Source: Candidatus Aminicenantes bacterium UBA6228
GTDB taxonomy: Bacteria > Acidobacteriota > Aminicenantia > Aminicenantales > Saccharicenantaceae
Length of the DNA: 7,647 nucleotides
Reading direction: 5' to 3'
Assembly (NCBI GenBank): GCA_002441005.1
Contig: DJWO01000003.1
Span: 7,329-14,975 of the forward strand
Translations under genes and position numbers: made by a program
Part shown: one piece after another, positions 1 through 5,530 of the stretch
Layout: each line of letters opens with the position of its first letter
Position numbering within the stretch: the first letter of the stretch is position 1
Notes under the pieces: model-generated
What the model saw: the letters and a program-made list of their open reading frames with translations, nothing else
Databases searched by the model: none
What the model was told of the DNA's origin: nothing

Positions 1-299
1 CTCAGTTTGGCGGTCAGAGATTTGGTGAAATGGAAGTCTGGGCAATCGAAGCTTATGGAGCTGCATATACTTTGCAGGAAATTCTGACCGTTAAATCAGA
101 TGATGTCGAAGGCCGGGCCAAAATCTATGAAGCCATTGTCAAGGGAGATCTTGATTTTCAGCCGGGTTTGCCTGAATCAGTCAATGTCTTAATTCGTGAA
201 CTGCAGGGCCTCTGCCTGAATATTGAATTGCTTAAAGGCGAAAGAGATGAGTCTTTGCCCTGGGGTATTTCTATACCGCAGGCAGCCAAAGGAGATTAA
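1..299 (+). CDS. rpoB: RNA polymerase beta subunit, C-terminal end (partial, 5' end outside window)
   Basis: This is the last 98 codons of the beta subunit of DNA-directed RNA polymerase; the reading frame is already open at the window edge, with its first full codon at base 3, and ends in TAA at 297-299. The visible protein begins QFGGQRFGEMEVWAIEAYGA and continues into AYTLQEILTVKSDD, the highly conserved C-terminal segment of RpoB that packs against the beta' subunit near the base of the clamp. The tail LNIELLKGERDE is also typical of the family. An internal ATG at 30 lies within this conserved block and is not the real start. The rifampicin-binding region is upstream and cannot be judged. 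The stop is two bases before rpoC, and GGAG at 291-294, inside the last rpoB codons, serves as the rpoC ribosome binding site, so the two subunits are probably translated in a coupled way. Identity is very secure. Confidence 0.98.
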   Translation, partial: QFGGQRFGEMEVWAIEAYGAAYTLQEILTVKSDDVEGRAKIYEAIVKGDLDFQPGLPESVNVLIRELQGLCLNIELLKGERDESLPWGISIPQAAKGD

Positions 300-301
300 T
301 T

Positions 302-3300
302 ATGGAGATCAGGCAATCTTTAATAACGAGACCGAAAATTGATTTTGACCGGGTCAGAATCAGTATTGCCTCTCCGGAGAAGATAAAGAGCTGGTCGTGG
401 GGAGAAGTAACCAAGCCTGAAACGATCAATTACAGAACCTTTAAGCCGGAAAAAGACGGCTTGTTCTGCGCTAAAATTTTCGGCCCAATCAATGATTATG
501 AATGTTTATGCGGCAAATACAAGCGGATGAAGTATAAGGGTATTATCTGCGAGCGCTGCGGAGTAGAAGTAACCAAATCTAAGGTCCGCCGGGAGAGAAT
601 GGGTCATATTCAATTAGCTTCCCCGGTAGCTCATATCTGGTTTTTCAAGAGTCCGCCGAGCCGGATTGGTCTCATCCTGGATATGACCATAAAGGAGCTG
701 GAAAAGGTTCTTTACTTTGAATCTTATCTGGTCATTCATCCAGGCGAGACCGGCCTGAAGGAAAAACAGCTTTTAAACGAAGAAGAATACCGGGAAGCCC
801 GGGAAAAATACGGCAACCAGTTTGAAGCCGGCATGGGAGCTGAAGCCATCAAAAAGCTTCTGGAAAAAATTGACATAGATAAAGAAAGCGAAAAGCTGCG
901 CCGGGCAATGAAGAAAGACACTTCCCAGCAGAAGAAGCTTCACAATGCCAAACGGTTGCGGGTGTTTAAAGGCTTGAAAAAATCAGGCAACCGGCCCGAA
1001 TGGATGATCCTTGATGTTATACCGGTTATTCCACCTGATCTGAGGCCACTGGTCAGGCTGGACGGCGGCCGTTTTGCCACTTCTGATCTAAATGACCTTT
1101 ATCGCCGGGTTATCAATCGCAATAACCGGCTGAAAAAACTGATTGAACTCAAAGCTCCCGAGCTTATTATCAGAAATGAAAAGAGGATGCTGCAGGAAGC
1201 GGTCGATGCCCTGTTTGATAATGGCCGGCGCGGCCGGGTTCATTTAGGAGCTAACCGCCGCCCGCTCAAATCTTTAAGTGAGGCGTTGAGAGGCAAACAG
1301 GGGAGATTCAGGCAGAATCTGCTCGGCAAGAGAGTTGATTATTCCGGCCGGACGGTTATCGTGGTTGGTCCTGAGCTCAAACTTAATCAGTGCGGCTTGC
1401 CCAAGAAAATGGCTCTGGAGCTGTTTAAGCCTTTTATCTTTCACAAGCTGGAAAAAGAAGGCCTGGTTCCATCAATTAAAGTGGCCAGAGAGTGGCATGA
1501 ACAGGAAAAGCCTGAGGTCTGGGACTGTCTGGAAGAAGTGGTCAGAGAGCATCCGATCCTTCTCAACCGGGCTCCAACCCTGCACCGCCTTGGCATTCAA
1601 GCCTTCGAGCCGATCTTGATTGAAGGCAAAGCTATTCAGATTCACCCTTTAGTCTGCGCTGCTTTTAATGCTGATTTCGACGGCGACCAGATGGCTGTTC
1701 ATATACCTCTATCAGTTGAAGCTCAAATTGAAGCCCGGGTTCTGATGCTGTCTACTAACAATATTCTATCTCCGGCTCATGGCCGGCCACTGGCCATCCC
1801 CAGCCAGGATATGGTTCTGGGTTGTTATTATCTGACTCTCGAACAGAAAAATGAAAAAGGCGAAGGTAGAATCTTTACCTCTTTTGATGAAGCTCTTCTG
1901 GCTTATGAGGCAGGTGAAGTCAGCCTGCACAGCCTGATTAAAGTCAGATATACCGGTCCTTTCATGAATTTGAAGGCCTTTTATGATGATCAGGCCGTTT
2001 TGAGCTGTCCGATAAATAATTTGAATAAGGAACTGATTGAGACCACACCGGGTAAAATCATTTTCAACAGTGTTTTCCCCAAGGGTTTGCCCTTTATTGA
2101 CGGCTTGTTTAAGAGAAAAGGTCTGGAAAGTCTCGTTTATTACGTTTATCTGCAGGCTGGGCTGAAAAAGACCAATGAGATGCTGGACAAACTGAAGCAG
2201 TTAGGCTTCAACTATGCAACTAAAGCCGGCTTCTCCTTAGGCATTGAAGATTTTATGATTCCGGCCGAAAAACCAGAGATTATTAAAAAAGCTGAAAAAG
2301 AAGTTACCCAGGTGGAAAAGCTGTACCGGGAAGGAACAATTTCCTCCGGTGAGAGATTTAACCGGGTGGTTGAAATCTGGACCTCGGTCACGGATAAGGT
2401 CACCAATGCCATGATGGAAACCATGAGGAAAGTCAGCTTTGAAGAGAAAAGGCTGAATCCGCTTTATGTCATGGCCGACTCTGGTTCAAGAGGAAATAAA
2501 CAGCAGATCAGGCAGCTGGCGGCCGTCAGAGGCTTGATGAGCAAGCCTTCAGGTGAAATTATTGAGACGCCTATTACTTCCAACTTGAGAGAAGGACTGA
2601 ACGTTCTGGAATACTTCATCTCTACCCATGGTGCCAGAAAAGGCCTGGCTGATACTGCTCTGAAGACAGCTAATTCAGGTTATCTAACCAGAAAACTGGT
2701 TGATGTCGCCCAGGAAGTGATTGTTGACCAGCATGATTGTGGAACCCTGAAGGGGGTTAATGTCAGCGCCATTGTCGAGAATGGTGAAATTGTCGAACCA
2801 TTTGTTGACCGGATCGTCGGACGTTATTCCCTGGAAAGAATAGTCAATCCCGATAGCGGTGAAGTTGTCGTCGATATGAATCAGGAAATAACTGAAGCGA
2901 TTGCCGACAAAATCCAGAATCTCGGCATTGAGAGAATCAAGATTCGCTCTGTTTTGACCTGTGAATCAAAGCGCGGCGTTTGCCAGCTGTGTTATGGACG
3001 CGATATGTCCACTGGCCGCCTGGTCGATCTGGGAGAAGCGGTCGGAATCAGTGCTGCTCAGTCCATCGGCGAGCCGGGAACACAATTGACCATGAGAACC
3101 TTCCATGTGGGCGGGATCGCCATGCGTGGAGCTGAAAAGTCACGGCTGGAAGCTAAGAATGACGGGATTATCAAGTTCAATAACCTGAACTGGATTGTCA
3201 ACCAGGAAGGGACACTGGTCGTTGTTAACCGCAATGCCAGCATCGCTATTCTCGATCACCGTGGAAGAGAAATAGAGCATTACCAGGTGCCTTATGGAGC

Positions 3301-4447
3301 CAAAATTCTGTTAAAAGACAACGAACCAGTTAAAGCCCGGCAGGAATTTGCTGAATGGGATCCTTTCAGCACCTTTATTCTGACTGAAGAATCAGGCCTG
3401 GTGAGATTCAGGGGTGTGGTTCTCGGGATCAGCATGGATGAAATCAGGGATGATTTCACCGGGCTGATCAGTCAGGTGATTACCGATCCCAAAGATGAAA
3501 AACTTCAACCGATGGTTGAGATTATTGACCCAAAACTTAAGAACGACCAGGGCCAGCCAGTCGTCAAGAAACGGTATTTTCTGCCGAAGGGTGCCAATCT
3601 GGATGTCAAAGATGGTGATGAAGTTTATGCTGGCGATATTTTATCCAAGATTCCGAGAGAAGTGGCCAGAACTAAAGATATTACCGGTGGCTTGCCCCGG
3701 GCCGAAGAATTATTTGAAGCCAGGCGGCCAAAGAATCCGGCTGTCATTTCAGAAATTGATGGCCTGGTCCAGATCGGCGATTTACTCCGTGGTTATCGCC
3801 GGGTAGTCGTCAGGAGTGAAAGAGGCGGCGCCAGAGAATATCTTGTCCCCAAGGGTGCCCATCTGCTGGTTTCCGATAATGAGAAGATTAAGGCCGGAAC
3901 GCCTCTCATGGATGGACCAATCAACCCCCATGATATTCTTAAAGTTCTGGGCGAAAAAGAACTGGCTGAATATCTTCTGCGCGAAGTTCAGGAAGTTTAC
4001 CGTCTTCAGGGTGTTACCATCAATGATAAACATATTGAGGTTATCGTCAGACAGATGCTCAGGTGGGTCAAAATTGAAGAAGTTGGTGAGACTGAATTTC
4101 TGGTTGATGAACAGGTCGACAAATTCAAATTTCAGGAAGAAAATGCCAAAATCCTGGAAAAAGGCGGAAAACCGGCTAAGGCTCGCCCCTTACTGCTCGG
4201 CATAACCAAGAGCGCCTTGAGTAACGATAGTTTTATCGCCGCCGCTTCCTTCCAGGAAACAACCAGAGTCTTAACTGAAGCGGCGCTATATGGCAAGGTC
4301 GACTATCTGCGCAAAATTAAAGAAAATGTGATTATGGGCAGGTTAATTCCAGCTGGTACTGGCTTCCCGTATTACCGTAATGTCATCCTGAAAACAGAGC
4401 CGGTGGCAAAAGAAGAGAAAGAAGCTGAAGCCCAGGTTCAAAGCTAA
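302..4447 (+). CDS. rpoC: DNA-directed RNA polymerase beta' subunit
   Basis: This is the largest polymerase subunit, which carries the catalytic magnesium site, at 1381 residues (E. coli has 1407). Visible landmarks, in order: the N-terminal zinc site with C68, C70, C83 and C86; the clamp helices that bind sigma at about 263-309; the active-site motif NADFDGD at 456-462, with D458, D460 and D462 holding Mg2+; the secondary-channel rim coiled coil at about 656-705; the bridge helix at about 765-805; the second zinc site C813, C887, C894, C897; and the trigger loop with M931, R932 and H935. The trigger loop is interrupted by an SI3-type insertion at about 945-1122 and resumes at TKDITGGLPR (1124-1133). 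The jaw and the C-terminal ETTRVLTEAA / IPAGTG segments complete the protein. The ATG at 302 is 7 bases after GGAG (291-294) and gives the expected conserved N-terminus. The acidic tail after IPAGTG is short. No frameshift or lost key residue was seen. Confidence 0.99.
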   Translation: MEIRQSLITRPKIDFDRVRISIASPEKIKSWSWGEVTKPETINYRTFKPEKDGLFCAKIFGPINDYECLCGKYKRMKYKGIICERCGVEVTKSKVRRERMGHIQLASPVAHIWFFKSPPSRIGLILDMTIKELEKVLYFESYLVIHPGETGLKEKQLLNEEEYREAREKYGNQFEAGMGAEAIKKLLEKIDIDKESEKLRRAMKKDTSQQKKLHNAKRLRVFKGLKKSGNRPEWMILDVIPVIPPDLRPLVRLDGGRFATSDLNDLYRRVINRNNRLKKLIELKAPELIIRNEKRMLQEAVDALFDNGRRGRVHLGANRRPLKSLSEALRGKQGRFRQNLLGKRVDYSGRTVIVVGPELKLNQCGLPKKMALELFKPFIFHKLEKEGLVPSIKVAREWHEQEKPEVWDCLEEVVREHPILLNRAPTLHRLGIQAFEPILIEGKAIQIHPLVCAAFNADFDGDQMAVHIPLSVEAQIEARVLMLSTNNILSPAHGRPLAIPSQDMVLGCYYLTLEQKNEKGEGRIFTSFDEALLAYEAGEVSLHSLIKVRYTGPFMNLKAFYDDQAVLSCPINNLNKELIETTPGKIIFNSVFPKGLPFIDGLFKRKGLESLVYYVYLQAGLKKTNEMLDKLKQLGFNYATKAGFSLGIEDFMIPAEKPEIIKKAEKEVTQVEKLYREGTISSGERFNRVVEIWTSVTDKVTNAMMETMRKVSFEEKRLNPLYVMADSGSRGNKQQIRQLAAVRGLMSKPSGEIIETPITSNLREGLNVLEYFISTHGARKGLADTALKTANSGYLTRKLVDVAQEVIVDQHDCGTLKGVNVSAIVENGEIVEPFVDRIVGRYSLERIVNPDSGEVVVDMNQEITEAIADKIQNLGIERIKIRSVLTCESKRGVCQLCYGRDMSTGRLVDLGEAVGISAAQSIGEPGTQLTMRTFHVGGIAMRGAEKSRLEAKNDGIIKFNNLNWIVNQEGTLVVVNRNASIAILDHRGREIEHYQVPYGAKILLKDNEPVKARQEFAEWDPFSTFILTEESGLVRFRGVVLGISMDEIRDDFTGLISQVITDPKDEKLQPMVEIIDPKLKNDQGQPVVKKRYFLPKGANLDVKDGDEVYAGDILSKIPREVARTKDITGGLPRAEELFEARRPKNPAVISEIDGLVQIGDLLRGYRRVVVRSERGGAREYLVPKGAHLLVSDNEKIKAGTPLMDGPINPHDILKVLGEKELAEYLLREVQEVYRLQGVTINDKHIEVIVRQMLRWVKIEEVGETEFLVDEQVDKFKFQEENAKILEKGGKPAKARPLLLGITKSALSNDSFIAAASFQETTRVLTEAALYGKVDYLRKIKENVIMGRLIPAGTGFPYYRNVILKTEPVAKEEKEAEAQVQS

Positions 4448-4456
4448 TGTAAAAAA

Positions 4457-4502
4457 AGCAAAATAGCCTGTAATTTTCTTGACAACTAAGGCTGTTTTTG
4501 CT
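4457..4502 (+). repeat. Imperfect inverted repeat after rpoC; possible weak terminator or operator
   Basis: The left arm AGCAAAATAGCC (4457-4468) pairs with the right arm GGCTGTTTTTGCT (4490-4502). This gives 12 pairs, one of them G-U, with a single bulged T and a 21-base loop. It begins 10 bases after the rpoC stop, is preceded by seven A residues, and its right arm is U-rich. A weak or partial intrinsic terminator for rpoBC, or an attenuator, is possible. The core is only AGCC/GGCT, the loop is large, and the tail after the stem (ATTCTTCAAAC) is not a clean U-run, so strong termination is doubtful. Because the promoter -35 sits in the loop, an operator role on DNA is an alternative. Confidence 0.5.
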
Positions 4503-4507
4503 ATTCT
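4479..4507 (+). promoter_or_regulatory. Sigma70-type promoter for the rpsL-rpsG-fusA(-tuf) operon
   Basis: A perfect consensus -35 TTGACA lies at 4479-4484. After a 17-base spacer comes a -10 TATTCT at 4502-4507 (four of six consensus positions), with an extended -10 TG at 4499-4500. Transcription would start near 4514, leaving a leader of about 70 bases before rpsL. The location directly upstream of the first str gene makes it functionally sensible. It would boost ribosomal protein and elongation factor output beyond read-through from rpoBC. The stretch between the -10 and the predicted start (TCAAACA) is AT-rich rather than GC-rich, so a classical stringent-control discriminator is not evident. 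This is a sequence-based prediction only. Confidence 0.75.
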
Positions 4508-4567
4508 TCAAACATATTTTCCCGGGCGGCTCGTCCCGAGAGAACATGTGTTAGTTTTTCTATTTTT

Positions 4568-4574
4568 AGAGGAG
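4568..4574 (+). promoter_or_regulatory. Ribosome binding site fixing the GTG start of rpsL
   Basis: AGAGGAG lies 8 bases upstream of a GTG at 4583. This GTG is followed by the invariant S12 N-terminus PTVNQLVRK, so GTG is the start although no ATG is present. The site is preceded by a U-rich tract (4555-4567), which could act as an S1-binding translation enhancer; that last point is inference. Confidence 0.85.
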
Positions 4575-4582
4575 AATTTTAA

Positions 4583-4975
4583 GTGCCAACTGTCAACCAA
4601 CTTGTGCGAAAAGGCAGAGTGCCGAAAAGGTATAAAAGTAAGGCACCAGCCCTTGATGCTTGCCCTCAGAAACGCGGAGTCTGCGTCCGGGTTTTCACCA
4701 CTACTCCCAAGAAGCCAAATTCTGCGTTGAGAAAGGTAGCCAGAGTCAGGTTAACTAATAATGTTGAAGTCACAGCTTATATTCCCGGGATTGGTCACAA
4801 TTTGCAGGAGCACTCAATAGTTCTCATCAGAGGCGGCAGAGTCAAAGATCTGCCAGGCGTCAGATACCACATTATTCGCGGGGCTCTTGATGCTGAAGGT
4901 GTCCAGAATAGATTTAAAGGACGTTCCCGGTATGGAGCTAAAAGACCAAAAGAGAAAAAGGGTGGCGGAAAGTAG
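4583..4975 (+). CDS. rpsL: 30S ribosomal protein S12
   Basis: S12 sits at the decoding centre of the small subunit and helps monitor codon-anticodon pairing. The protein is 130 residues (E. coli 124) and aligns by eye without gaps through its core. The N-terminus is PTVNQLVRKG; TTPKKPNSALRK lies at 40-51 and HSIVLIRGGRVKDLPGVRYH at 77-96. K43 and K88, the two lysines most often altered in streptomycin resistance in E. coli numbering, are both the sensitive wild type. D89, the aspartate methylthiolated by RimO in bacteria that have that enzyme, is present. The extra length is a basic, glycine-rich tail (KEKKGGGK). The start is GTG, fixed by the Shine-Dalgarno and the conserved second residue, and the stop is TAG, the only one among the genes here. 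It is the first gene of the str operon and is followed by rpsG after 20 bases. Confidence 0.98.
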   Translation: MPTVNQLVRKGRVPKRYKSKAPALDACPQKRGVCVRVFTTTPKKPNSALRKVARVRLTNNVEVTAYIPGIGHNLQEHSIVLIRGGRVKDLPGVRYHIIRGALDAEGVQNRFKGRSRYGAKRPKEKKGGGK

Positions 4976-4995
4976 CCAGAGCGAGGAGATGAAAG

Positions 4996-5466
4996 ATGCC
5001 AAGACGCGGAATAGTCAGAAAAAGAAAGCCACAACCTGACCCACTGTTTAATTCCAGCCTGGTTGGTAAGTTTATTAACCTGGTTCTGGGAAAAGGTAAA
5101 AAGAGCCGGGCTGAGCAGATTGTTTACCATACTCTGGATATCATCAAACAGAAATCTAAAGAAGACCCTTTAAAAGCTCTGGAAAAGGCTATTGACAATG
5201 TCCGGCCGATGATAGAAACCAAATCGAGAAGAGTCGGCGGAGCTACTTATCAGGTTCCAGTTGAGGTTCCTGAGCAGAGATCAATTTCTGTTGGCATGCG
5301 CTGGTTAATTAAGTATGCCAAGGAAAGAAGCGGCCGGAGCATGGAAGAGAAGCTGTCAGCTGAGATTCTTGACGCCCTGGCTAATAAGGGAGGAGCTGTT
5401 AAGAAAAGGGAAGATACCCATAAGATGGCCGAATCTAACAGAGCCTTTGCCCATTATAAATGGTAA
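4996..5466 (+). CDS. rpsG: 30S ribosomal protein S7
   Basis: S7 is the primary 16S rRNA-binding protein that nucleates assembly of the 30S head, and it lines the E-site mRNA exit. The product is 156 residues, the usual length for bacterial S7. It starts MPRRG, has the conserved RRVGGATYQVPVEV block at 78-91 (the beta-hairpin region), then MRWLIKYAKERSGRSM, and ends in the typical AFAHYKW. The ATG at 4996 follows GAGGAG (4983-4988) by 7 bases; another ATG at 4989 is out of frame. In E. coli, S7 represses its own operon by binding the longer rpsL-rpsG spacer. Here that spacer is only 20 bases and cannot hold the same structure, so any autoregulation would have to work elsewhere. Confidence 0.98.
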   Translation: MPRRGIVRKRKPQPDPLFNSSLVGKFINLVLGKGKKSRAEQIVYHTLDIIKQKSKEDPLKALEKAIDNVRPMIETKSRRVGGATYQVPVEVPEQRSISVGMRWLIKYAKERSGRSMEEKLSAEILDALANKGGAVKKREDTHKMAESNRAFAHYKW

Positions 5467-5530
5467 ATTATCAACCGGTTAAGCAGCTTATTAATTTTAC
5501 GTTTTTGTATATAAATGGAGAAGAAAGTTC
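5467..5530 (+). other. rpsG-fusA spacer with small palindromes and the fusA ribosome binding site
   Basis: This 64-base AT-rich spacer contains AACCGGTT (5473-5480), the near-palindrome TAAGCAGCTTA (5480-5490), and an A/T inverted pair AAATTA (5465-5470) with TAATTT (5492-5497) that encloses both. GGAG at 5517-5520, 10 bases before the ATG, is the probable fusA Shine-Dalgarno. I see no convincing promoter: the TATAAA-like string near 5510 lies too close to the start codon and has no paired -35. Confidence 0.5.

Larger units (their letters stand above)
4448..4582 (+). other. rpoC-rpsL intergenic control region
   Basis: This 135-base gap is the only sizeable non-coding stretch in the window. 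It contains seven A residues (4451-4457), an imperfect inverted repeat (4457-4502), a sigma70-type promoter (4479-4507), a leader of about 70 bases starting near 4514, a short GC-rich patch able to form small hairpins (4521-4540), a U-rich tract (4555-4567) and the rpsL Shine-Dalgarno (4568-4574). There is no L7Ae-family gene here, unlike the arrangement common in Firmicutes. The short frames that remain open across the gap look like chance overlaps with rpsL. Confidence 0.85.

Noticed and set aside
3782..4033. Open frame on the minus strand opposite rpoC, one of several such frames (others at 736-921, 2212-2424 and 3058-3243)
   Set aside because: These lie wholly inside the well-conserved rpoC coding region, show no recognisable domain, and are expected by chance opposite a long gene.
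3816..4205. A 129-codon plus-strand frame overlapping the 3' part of rpoC, and similar frames at 1335-1619 and 3495-3806
   Set aside because: The rpoC frame is fully conserved across these stretches, and the alternative translations look like frame-shifted RpoC with no domain of their own.
4521..4540. GC-rich patch in the rpsL leader as a terminator or riboswitch
   Set aside because: It forms only mutually exclusive 4-base-pair stems (CGGG/CCCG or CTCG/CGAG), and the U-run is about 15 bases away, so neither a terminator nor a known riboswitch fold is supported.
4479..4730. Plus-strand open frame beginning in the promoter region and overlapping rpsL in another frame
   Set aside because: It begins at the -35 element itself, upstream of the predicted transcript start, and the S12 frame is the real one.
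4795..5130. Minus-strand open frame spanning the rpsL-rpsG junction
   Set aside because: It overlaps two unmistakable ribosomal protein genes, its translation resembles no family, and it has no supporting promoter or ribosome binding site.
5501..5516. TATATAAAT string as a possible fusA promoter -10
   Set aside because: No acceptable -35 lies at a suitable distance, and the string almost touches the Shine-Dalgarno, so transcription would begin at or after the ribosome binding site.
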